From Pyropia haitanensis (lineage: Eukaryota > Rhodophyta > Bangiophyceae > Bangiales > Bangiaceae): a stretch of DNA of 64,000 bases. The notes beneath the pieces were generated by a model that did no database searches, had not been told where the DNA came from, and saw nothing but the letters and a program-made list of their open reading frames with translations. Below, piece after piece: positions 20,377-29,367 of this stretch. Numbering within the stretch: the first letter of the stretch is position 1; each line of letters begins with the position of its first letter. The DNA lies in the NCBI GenBank assembly GCA_008729055.1, contig SDUX01000008.1, positions 1,178,001-1,242,000 of the forward strand, written 5' to 3'. A program made the position numbers and the translations under genes.

Positions 20377-21802
20377 AGGCAGCGCGACGGGGACTCGTTG
20401 GGCCGCCCCCCAGCACCCACCCCCCGGTGGCCGCACGCCACACGTCTCCCCCACCGTCCGCTTCTGTCTACCTGCCGCGAGCGGATAAGAGGGGCGGCAG
20501 AGAGGCTCTGTGCTCGTTGAGACTGCCCACCCCGCTTGCGACTGCGACGCCCGCCGCCCCAGTCCTCCATGACCTACCTTGTCCCGCTCCGTTCACATTC
20601 ACTCTCGCGGCGCGGAGAGCGTGGTACGATGGATGACAAAATTGGAGCAGACTGTTTCATCCCATATGTCGAATAGATACATTTCAGTTTCCACACAGCA
20701 AGTTTTCTACCACACGTTTCGCTCATGAATCGTTTAGTTCTGTACACATGGAATTGCCGTGGTTCATGACAAAGTTGTCGATAGCCGGACCAAAGGAGAG
20801 ACAGGGTGCGCCTGCCACAGCCGAGGGACCCATCTACACGCCATGCACACAACGCGGCCCCCGTGAATCATTCTCGCGCAGCCAGTCGGCGGCGGTGTGG
20901 GTGCTCAGCGGCTGGTCTCCGTCCACGGTGCAGTCACGCAAGCAGGCAGCAGCCAGCCGTGACGGTCGAGCGCAACCGCCGCGCCGTTCCTGGGAGCGAT
21001 GCAAGCAGCTGAAGTGGGCAATGCGTCGAGAGAAGGGGGAGGAAGGTCGCCTTGGGTTTGAGACATACCATTGAATAGAGTGCATGGTAGACAAAGGTCG
21101 GCACCGTGGGGACGAACCGGCGGGGAAGCCACAGGAACCTCCGCAAGGGTCCCCAAAGCTGAGCGGAGCGGATGGCTCAGGTTGGAGGACAGGGGCTACC
21201 GCCGCACCTGCCTCGGCACTGTGCCTCTGGCCCTGGTGGGATGTCCAATACCGTGCAGGGGGCGGCTGCCGCCGCTGTCGCGTCGGCCGTGGCGCGAGCA
21301 TTGCCGACGGCGGCGTCGCCGCCGACGCTGCTGCCGCAGCTGCCGCCGCCTCTTGCTGTCTCGGGTACCTCCAATCCCCAGCGGTGCCACGGGCGCCGAC
21401 CAGCGGTTGCTGCGCTGCGTGCCTTGCGCGGCGTCGTCTTTGTGGGCGCGCCACCCGCGCCGGTCGCCCGGCCCGTGGACCGCGGCGCCACGGGCACCCG
21501 CTGGCGCCCACGCGTCCAAGCGGAACCATTTTCGCCGCGTAACAGGCCACCGATCCATCCCGACTATATTCCCACCCAAAACAACCCCAGTCCAGACCTG
21601 CGCGGCAGCGCATACAGTTTTTCCACTCGCCCGCACCGCCCCGCAGCTGCGGGCGGCGGCGCGCGCCAAAACCATGCCGAGGGGGCGGGGGGCACAACCC
21701 CCCCCGTCGCTGCGCGTCCCTCCCCCCCCCCCCCACCCCCCCCCGCCTCGCGCGCCGGCCGCCGCGCCCGCCGCTCGCGCCGGGCGGCCCGCGCGCCGCG
21801 CC

Positions 21803-21805
<3 letters not shown>

Positions 21806-21858
<53 letters not shown>

Positions 21859-22154
21859 CGCCGGCCGCCCCCGCCGCCGCCCGCCGCGACGCGGCGCGCG
21901 CGGCGGTGCCGCCCGCCGCCGACGCCCGGTGCGGCGGCCGCGGCGCTCCGTCCCCCCGCGCCGCCGCCGCTCCCCGCCCGCCCCTGCGGTGCGTCGCGCG
22001 CACCCGTAGCCGCCGGGGGGGGTCGCGCCGCCGCCGCCGCGCTCGCCGCCGCGACCGCCGCCGCCGCCGCCGCTGCCGCCGCCGCCGCCGCGCTCGCCGC
22101 CCCACTCGCCGCTGCCGCCGCCGCCGCCGCTGCCGCCGCTGCCGCCGCCGCCGC

Positions 22155-22185
<31 letters not shown>

Positions 22186-22232
22186 GCTGCCGCCGCTGCC
22201 GCCGCCGCCGCTGCCGCCGCCGCCGCGGTGAC
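21806..22232. repeat. GCC/GGC trinucleotide-rich tract
   Basis: Nearly continuous (GCC)n with occasional ctg or gcg interruptions at 21806-21860 and 22025-22232. It keeps several frames open on both strands and encodes only Ala, Arg or Gly runs. Confidence 0.7.
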
Positions 22233-23193
22233 GGCACGCCGCCCGCCCTCCCCCCCCCCGCCGGCGCCGGCCTGTTGCCGGCCAGTCCCCCCCCCTCCCC
22301 CTGTGGGGCGCCGCGTCCCCGGCGGCCCCCCCCCCCCCTTTGCTGCCGCCCGCCCGCCCGCCCCGCCCCCCTTCCCCCGTGTCGCCTGCCGTCCCCCCCC
22401 CCCCCCCGCCCCCGCCACCGCGGTGCGCGGCGGCGCGTCGCGGCGCCGCGGCGGCCGGCGGTGGTCGGCGCGGCCGCCGGCGGTGGACGCGGCGGCGGTG
22501 GGCGTGTGTGGATCCCGCCGCCGCGACACGCCCGTGGCGGGGGGGGGGGGGTGTCTGGCCGCCGCGCCCGCCCCCGCTGCCCGTGGATGCCGCTGCCGTG
22601 CGTGGCTGCTGTCGCCGCCGTCGCTGCTGTGGTCGCTGGTGCCGCCGTTGCTCCTGTCGCCGCCGTCGCCGCGTCGCCGCCGTCACCGCTGTGGCCGCTG
22701 TGGCCGCTGTGGCCGCTGTCGCCCCGGTCACTGCCGTCGTCCCTGTCGCCGCCGTCGCCCCTGTCGCCGTGGCCGCCGCGGTTGCCGCTGTCGCTCGCAG
22801 CCGCCGTCGCTGCCGCCGCGGCTGCTGTGGCTGCCGCCGCTGCCGCCACCAGTGGGGCTGTCCCCTACCCCGGGCGTGTGCGTCCGTTCCTGGGGGACCC
22901 CCGCGCCGTCGCGCGGTCGTGGGGAGGGGGGGCTGGGGGTGTCCCCGTGCGGCCGCCACCCCCACTACCCGCACGCGGCCGCGGCGCCGCGCGGGGCGCT
23001 CAGGCGGTCACTGCCGCTGCCGCCGCCGGGCTGGCCCGGCCCGGCCGGCGGGGCGCGCCGAGCTCGTTCCCGCGCTGGCCCGGGCGGGCGCTTGTGGGCG
23101 CAGTTCTCCCCCGCTCCCCCCCCTCCATTCCCCCTCCCCCCCGCCCTCCTTCTTTCCGCTCCCCCCCCCCACCGCTCATCGCCCAACCCCACC

Positions 23194-24991
23194 ATGGGCA
23201 AAGGCAAGGCATGGCAGGAGGCGGAGGACCTGTCGCTCGCGCACGCGTGGCTGTCCGTCTCGTCGACGGCGCCCGCCCCCCCCGTGGCGGACGCGTTTTG
23301 GGTGGCCGTCCGGCCGCTGTTTGTGTCGCGCGCGCCTGCCCCGGGGACGGACGGCTACCCGCCGCCCGTTGGCACCTGGAACGACCGCACGCCGACCGCA
23401 CTGATGCGCCGGTGGTACGGCGTGTGGCGGGACGTGGTGCGCCTCGCCGCGCTGGTGACCGTCGAGCGGGTGCGCGCCGCGGACGGGGGGGGGCGTGGTG
23501 GCGGTGGCGGTGGTGGGAGGGGGGGGGGGAGGGCGGCGGTGGTGGTGACGGCAGCGGCAGCGGCAGCAGCAGTGGCGGCGGTAGCGGCGGCGGCTGCGGC
23601 GACGGCGGCGGCAACGGGGCGGATGCGGGCGCCACGCTTGACGCGGCCGCCCGTGAAGCCGCGACGGCGCGCGCGCACGAGGCGTTTATGGCGTCGGGCG
23701 GGTCGGCCTTTACGCACGGCCCCATCTGGGAGGTTGTCCGCGAGTCGCCCAAGTTCATCGACGCGGTCGCCAAGGCGGTCATCGCGATGGGCGCCGCCGA
23801 GTCCCCGCCGGGCGGGCCCGCCACCGCCGCCGCCGCCGCCGCGTCGGCGACCGTCGCGGCCGCGTCGGCGGCGGGGGGGGCCGCCGCCGCGCGCGCCGCG
23901 GCGGCCGCGTCGGCGGCGGCGGCGGCCGCCGCTGCCGCCGCTGCCGCCGCTGGGGGGGGCCCTGGGGGGGGGGTGGTGCCCAACGGGGCGACCAACGGGG
24001 GGGAGGGGGTCCACGGGGGGCTCCCGCCGCCGCCCGCCTCTGCCGTGTCGCCGTCGGCGGTGCGGACGTTGTTTGTGTCGCCGGGCGGCCCGGCCGGCGC
24101 GGGCCACCCGCCCGGGGCCACGCCGTCACCACTGGCGGCGCCCGGCATGGCCGACGCGGCCGCCGCCGACGCGGCGGCGGCGGCCGCCAACGCGGCCGCC
24201 GCGGTCATTGCGACGGGCGCGGGGGTGGCGGCGGCGGCAGGCAGGCCGCTGCCGGCGGCGGGCGGCGCGTGCGGCGACGACGGCGGGGACCCGCGGCTGC
24301 CGGCCGGGCCCGTGGTGGTGGCGGGCCCGCCGGGCGCGCCCGCGGCGGCCGCCCCCGCCGCGGCGCCGCGGCGCAAGCGGCGGCGGCCGTCGACGGGGGA
24401 GCCGGGCGGTGGGGGCGCCGCCGCCGCCGGCAGCGTCGGCGGCAGCGTCGCCGCCCTCACCGCCGCCGTCACCGCCATGGCCGCCGCCGCCGCGGCGCGC
24501 AACGAGCTCGCCGCCGACCGCGCGGTCGTCCGGCTGTGCCGACGCCGGCTGTCGGCGGCCGGCCGCCCGAGCGGTGGCGGCGGCGGCGGCGGCGGCCGAG
24601 GCGGCGGCGGTGGCGGCGGGGGCGGCGGCGGCGGCGGCGGGGGCGCGCCGTCGGCGGCGGCGGGCGGCGCCTGGTGGGCCGCCCCCGCCGCCGCGACGGC
24701 CGACGCGGACGTGCGCGAGGCGGAGGAGCTGCTCCGCGCCATCCACCAGCGCTGGATGGACGCCGCGCGGCGGCGGTCCGCGGCGGTCGCCGCGGCGGCG
24801 GCGGCACACGGGCCGCCGCCGCGGGGGGGGGGAGGGGGGGCGGGGGGGGGGGGCGGCCGCCCGCGCCCCTGGGCGACCCGGTGTCGGCGGCCGCCGCCGC
24901 AGCGGCGGCGGCGGTGGCGGCGATGGAGGCCGAGGCCGCCGCCGAGTCGTCCGACGCGACCGACAGCGTCAGCGGCGCGTCAGTGGAGTAG
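23194..24991 (+). CDS. Myb/SANT-like protein with a NAM-associated-type domain (frame broken at G-runs)
   Basis: The ATG at 23194 has an excellent context (ccaccATGg). Residues 1-85 carry a helix-turn-helix pattern of the Myb/SANT-like type found in plant NAM-associated and trihelix proteins: KAWQEAEDLSLAHAWL, VADAFWVAVRPLFV, LMRRWYGVWRDVV. After G-runs at 23485-23529 the domain continues in another frame: AREAATARAHEAF, FTHGPIWEVVRESPKFIDA. The last two match the 'F.h...W..l+..pKw' end of that domain. The rest is Ala/Gly-rich with a basic cluster APRRKRRRP (possible nuclear signal), a helical segment (DVREAEELLRAIHQRWMDAARRRS) and, after more G-runs at 24823-24853, an acidic tail ending DATDSVSGASVE. 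Likely a nuclear DNA-binding protein; such domains are shared with PIF/Harbinger transposon proteins. An intron near 23490-23600 is an alternative to homopolymer error. Confidence 0.6.
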
Positions 24992-25863
24992 AGGTGAGGG
25001 GGCGAGGGGGGGCGGTCACGCAACGGGGGGCTCTGGGGGCGAGCGAGCGGGGCGCGCCCACGGCTGGGTGTGTCTGGGCCGATGGGGGGGGGGGGCAGCG
25101 GCCGTACGGTTTGGACCCGGCACTGGCGGGGCGGCTGTGTGGATGCGACGGCGCGTCGCCCACGGCAAAAGCAATGGACGCCACCTGACCAGGTTGTGTA
25201 CATACATGCGGAGGTTGGGTGCGTGCTGGGGCAAGCGCGAAACCAGACAGAGCACGGCTCGACCGGAGGAGCGTTCCAACCCGTGTGCCGTGCTGTCCTT
25301 GGGATGCTCCGCGGGCCACCACCCTCGTCGCACCGCGGCCGCACCCGCGACGCAGCTGGCGCGTGTGACGACGCAACTAAAGGCAGGCGCAGCAAGACAG
25401 ACACACCCTGTACATTGTAATCTTTCCCATCCATTCCGTGCAACCCAGGCCCCGCACCGGGCGCCCGCGCCCGGTCGGCGGCCAGCGCCACCCAAAGTTT
25501 GCACTGCGACGCGGCGGCGCGAGCGAGACACACCCACCATGGTCGCGGTGGGGGGGGCGCCAGCGGGGATGCGCCCCCACGCCCGCCACACCCCCGCCGC
25601 CGCCGCCGCGGTCGCCCCAACACCCCCACCCCCCCGACGTCCCACGCCGGCGGCACGCGCCGCGTTGGGTGCCCGCCGCGCTCGCCATTGCGGCGCATGC
25701 GCGCGGCGGCCACCCCCGGTAAGCATGCACAGCAGTGGCAGCTGTACCGTCGTCGCATCGCCCCTCCACCCCCCCCCCCCCCCCCCCCAACACCCCCATT
25801 CCCGCCCGCCCGCCTCGGGCCGCCTGCACCCCCCCCTCCCCCGCCGGCGCCCCCCCCCCCCCC
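24992..25863. other. Intergenic region between convergent genes, no gene seen
   Basis: Short G- and C-runs and a less GC-rich patch at 25190-25440 that includes gtgtacatacatg and ccctgtacattgtaatc. It must contain the 3' ends of the flanking genes. Confidence 0.4.
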
Positions 25864-26691
25864 TCATCCGCCCACGGTAACCGTCGGCATCGCCTCGCGC
25901 TCGCCGACAAGCACGATGAGCAGGTCCCGCACCGTCCGCGCGCGCTCCGCATCGTCCATCGCGGCGAGCGCGTCGCTGGACGCCGCGTCGCGCGCAATGC
26001 CGACGGCGCCCGCGACAATCTTGGCGCGCGCCGCGACCAGCGCGTCGGCCTGCTGGCGCTTGAGCATGGCCTGCGCAATCTCGGGCGCGTACGACAGCTC
26101 GTTGAGCTGGAAGGAGAGGATGCGCACGCCCGCCACGTCCACGCGCTCCTGCAGCAGGCCGCGCATGCGGGCCGCGACGACCTCTGTCTCGGTGCGGAGC
26201 GTCGGCACCTCCTCGCCGCTGCCGGCTGCCGCCTCTGCCTCGTACGGGTACTGCGCGACGACGCGCTTGAGCACCGCCGGCGCCTGGTCCGCCACGAACC
26301 GCCGCGGCTCGGCCACGTCGAGCGCCGCCCGCCGCGCGTCAATGACCGCCCACGACACGATGCCGCTGACGAGGAGCGGGTTGCCGTTGGCGTCGGCGGT
26401 CTTGACGTTTTGGATGTCGAGCGACTGGATGGCGGTGGAGATGCGGCGGCCTTCGACGCACACCCAGTTGCGAAAGTAAAAGCCGGGCGACGTGATGGTG
26501 CCGTAATAGTGGCCGCAAAAGAGGTTGACCACCGCCTCCCGCTCGGAAACGACAAAGCAGCTCGTCAGGGGGATGATGAAGTCCATGCCGTACGAGCTGC
26601 ACATCTTGTTGTCGGGCTTGTCCACGGGGGAGGGCGCGGTCGAGGACGGCTCCATCGTGCGCACATCGGGGGCGCTCGCGGCAGCGTCCAT
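25864..26691 (-). CDS. SPFH/band-7 (stomatin-prohibitin family) protein
   Basis: 275 residues from the ATG at 26691. SPFH proteins form membrane-associated cages or scaffolds. Visible: the SPFH start SCFVVSEREAVVNLF, SPGFYFRNWVCVEGRRIST, the LDIQNVKTADANGNPLLVSG strand where related proteins have 'v.....TkDg..v.v', and the coiled helix at the end (LSYAPEIAQAMLKRQQADA, VAARAKIVAGAV). The N-terminal 45 residues are short and polar, with at most a weak hydrophobic segment (DFIIPLTSCFVV), so anchoring may depend on a hairpin or on lipidation. It is closer to the slipin-like group than to prohibitin or flotillin, but I cannot name an orthologue. The same frame stays open upstream, through C-rich leader DNA; I chose the ATG that directly precedes conserved sequence. 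Confidence 0.82.
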   Translation of the reverse strand: MDAAASAPDVRTMEPSSTAPSPVDKPDNKMCSSYGMDFIIPLTSCFVVSEREAVVNLFCGHYYGTITSPGFYFRNWVCVEGRRISTAIQSLDIQNVKTADANGNPLLVSGIVSWAVIDARRAALDVAEPRRFVADQAPAVLKRVVAQYPYEAEAAAGSGEEVPTLRTETEVVAARMRGLLQERVDVAGVRILSFQLNELSYAPEIAQAMLKRQQADALVAARAKIVAGAVGIARDAASSDALAAMDDAERARTVRDLLIVLVGEREAMPTVTVGG

Positions 26692-27498
26692 GGCAAGCGC
26701 GGGGGGAGAGCGGTGTGTGGGGGGGGGGGGGGGGGGAGAGGGGAGGGGGAGGGGGGGGGGTGCGAGCGGGGCGGTGCAGCCAAAGAAGGAACGGCACAGG
26801 CCGGGAGAGAGGACGCTGGAGGCGGCGTGCAGGCGCGCAGGCGACGGGGCGAGCGCAACGAGGGCGTTGCCGTTGGCGGGGCTGGGGACACCAACGGCAA
26901 CGCACGCACGCCCTCTTGTGCGCACGTGCGGGAAGCGCGGCGGCTCGGCGCCGCGTCAACACCCGCCTGCCGTGCGTGCCAGGCCGCGCGCGGCCGCCGG
27001 CAATGCGGTGGCGGCAAAACGGCCGCGCAGGCGCCGCCGCCCCGCTGTACGCTGCCGCCGCGGTCGCGAGCGGGCGCCGCGCGCGAGCGAGCGCCCGGCG
27101 GGGCCGCCCGCGGTCCCCGTGGCGGGCCCTCCTGAGTCCCAACGAGGTGTGCTCCGCCTCCCGCCGCTCGCGCGTGACGAGGTCAACCTCTGCGCAGGTC
27201 TGTGCTGCGCCGCTGTGAACGATGAGTGTGCATCATGGTGATTTCGCTGTAACCTCGTCAGAGATTCCAACGACTGTCAGCCTAGGCCACACCCAAACAT
27301 ACAATTTAAATACACCGTAGTTGTATTGGAAGGACTCTGGAATTCCTGTTCGGATCGCCCGGTTCGAGGCTGCTCCACCTTCACGGTCGCGCGGCGCCGT
27401 GGCCGGCGGCCGTGCCAACCCGTCCACCACCGCCCTTCCCCTTTGTCGTGAGCGTTCCCCCCCCAATCCCCCCCCGCCTCCCACCCACCCCCCCCCCC
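26692..27498. promoter_or_regulatory. Divergent upstream region of the SPFH gene (-) and TBCC (+)
   Basis: G-runs at about 26719-26760 lie in the leader of the SPFH gene. An AT-rich island at 27240-27350 contains tttaaata (27305-27312) and attgga about 15 bases further, roughly 190 bases before the TBCC ATG. No other gene seen. Confidence 0.45.
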
Positions 27499-28915
27499 AT
27501 GGAACCCCCCGCCGGCCTCGCTGCCCGCTCCGCCGCCCGCGCGGCGGGCGTGGCGGCGCGCGCCGCGTCGCGCGCGGCGGCGGCGACCGCCGACGCGGCC
27601 GCCGCGGGCGAGGGCCCCGCCCTCCTCGACGCGCTGCTCGCGCCCGTCGCCGCCGCGCGGGCGGCGCTGGACGCGGCCGCCGCCGCCGCGGAACCCCCGC
27701 CGCCCGAGGCGGACGCCCACGCGCGGGCGGCCGCCGATGGTGGCGCCGCCGCGGCGGCCACGGCGGCGGCAGCCGCTGGCGCCGCCGCGGCCGCGACCGC
27801 CCGCGCCGCCGCGGCGGCCGCGGCGTACGCGCTGCTGCCGTCACAGCTGCGGCGGGTGGATGAGGCGGTCGCCGCGCTCGACGCGGCCGTCGTGGCGGCA
27901 CGCGGTCGGGCGGCGGCGGCGGCCGCTGCGCAGGGCGGCACCACCGCCGCCACCGCCGCCGCCGCCGCCGCGGACGACGGGGCGGCCGACGCGGCCGCGG
28001 CGGCGGCGGCGGCGGCAGAGGCGGTAGCCGCGACCGCGGCGGCCGCGGCGGCGGCGGCAACGGCTGCCGGCGGTGGTTTTGGGGATGACGGCTGGGGGGA
28101 GGAGGGCGCCGCCGCGGGGGCGCCGCCAGCGGCGGCCGCTGCCGCCGCCGCCCCTGTCGCCACCACCGCCGCCGCCACCGCCACCGACGGCGGCGGCGGC
28201 GGTGGTGGCGGCGTGGGCGCCGGCGCGCCCCCCCCCCTCCCGACGCCGACGGCCGCCGCACGCTGACGCTGCGCCCCCCCCCCGGCACCACCCTCACCCC
28301 CTCCCCCCCACCCTCGCCGGCCGCGCCGTCGCGGTCGTCGACGCGCGCCGGTGCACGGTGCACCTGCTCGCCCCCCTGGCGTCCCTCTCCCTCACCCGCC
28401 TCACCCACTGCACCGTCATTGTTGGCGGCGTCGGCGCCGCCGTTGCCGCCACCGCCCTCGACGGGTGCGTCGTGCACGTGGCCGCCGCGGCGCAGGTGCG
28501 GCTGACCCGCTGCGTGGACAGTGACTTTCACCTCGCCGTCTGGGCGCCGCCAGTCATGGAGGGGTGCACGCGGCTGCGCCTTGCCGCGGCGGACGTGGAC
28601 TTTCCGGGCCGCGCGGCGGTGGTCGCGGCGGTGACGCCGCCGCGGCGGCCCGGCGACGCGGCGGTCGGCGGCGTGGCCAACCGGTGGGCCGACGTGCGCG
28701 ACTTTGACTGGCTGCGGGGGGGGGCGAGCCCCAACTGGGAGGCGCTGGTGACGCCCAGCCAGCTGGCGGGTCCCGTCCGCGTCGGCTTTGACGCCGCCGC
28801 CGCCACCGTTGCTGCGGCCGCCGGCGGCGTCGGCGACGGCGGTGGTGGTCTGGAGGGGGGGGACCCGTCGCCCGCCGCACCCGACGACGACCCCATGGCC
28901 ACCGCCGACGCGTAG
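27499..28915 (+). CDS. TBCC: Tubulin-binding cofactor C (frame broken at two C-runs)
   Basis: GTPase-activating step of tubulin heterodimer folding. The N-terminal part (from ATG 27499) is an Ala-rich helical bundle, as expected for the spectrin-like N-domain (YALLPSQLRRVDEAVAALDA). The C-terminal C-CAP/TBCC beta-helix is clear: AVAVVDARRCTVHLLAPLAS, LTHCTVIVGGVG, QVRLTRCVDSDFHLAVWA (the Arg in QVRL fits the catalytic Arg of the family), PPVMEGCTRLRLA, then the diagnostic end WADVRDFDWLRGG plus PNWEAL. The N- and C-parts lie in different frames. A short intermediate stretch (GRRTLTLRPPPG) bridges them. Both changes fall exactly on 10-C tracts (28228-28237 and 28274-28283), each consistent with one missing C. 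Stop TAG at 28913. Gene context gives no functional clue. Confidence 0.85.
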
Positions 28916-29367
28916 CGCTGTACAGACTGGGTGGTGCCAGGGCAGGGGAGGTGGGGGCAAAGGGAACAAAGGTCGCAACCATCACGGCGCGCGTGGGCGT
29001 GGTGTGGCGTGACGCCGCCGCACGGCCGGGGTGCGCCCGGTGCGTCGTGCCCGTTCCCGTCGTGGGGGAAGAAAAAACTTTAGGAAATATGTAGAAGAAA
29101 GGGGTGCGCCCCCGCACGCACGCGCCCCTGGCCGTGGCGGAGGCGGCAACAGAAGAAGAAAATTAGGGAGTGGAGGCACACCCCCACCCCGGCAGGGTGG
29201 AGGGCGCCCACCCCCCGACAACACACCAATGTACAAAAGCGGGGGCTGGCAGCGGCGGCGGGCGGCGGCGGCGGCGCCCACAGGTGTGTGCAAACCCCGC
29301 CGGCCCGCCAGCCCACTCCCCCCACCCCCCTCCTTCCTCCACCGCCGCCGCCGTAGGATCCCCGCCC
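28916..29367. other. Convergent 3' intergenic region
   Basis: Contains an A-rich stretch (29065-29105, aaaaaactttaggaaatatg) and another near 29150-29165. No gene seen. Confidence 0.45.

Larger units (their letters stand above)
19855..23193. other. 3.3-kb intergenic region: diverged repeats, an AT-richer patch and GCC-rich DNA, no confident gene
   Basis: 19990-20380 holds diverged short repeats. 20630-20800 is an AT-rich patch. 20835-21060 has one minus-strand frame that looks protein-like (DGDQPLSTHTAADWLREND) but belongs to no family I know and has no start. From 21700 to 22900 both strands are dominated by GCC/GGC runs and a 9-base tandem motif (gccgctgtg, near 22690-22720). The last bases before 23194 are C-rich leader sequence for the next gene. 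Confidence 0.4.

Noticed and set aside
21806..22232. Regular short repeats that might suggest a CRISPR-like or satellite array
   Set aside because: They are trinucleotide (GCC)n runs without spacers. The genome is eukaryotic.
20834..22849. 670-codon minus-strand frame
   Set aside because: Almost entirely Ala, Arg or Gly runs from GCC/GGC repeats. A short protein-like end (near 20840-21000) has no start and no recognisable family.
25377..26555. Minus-strand frame overlapping the SPFH gene
   Set aside because: Arg/Ser-rich shadow of the SPFH frame, which carries all conserved motifs.
27340..27390. ggttcgaggct resembling a tRNA T-arm
   Set aside because: No matching acceptor, D- or anticodon arm could be fitted around it.
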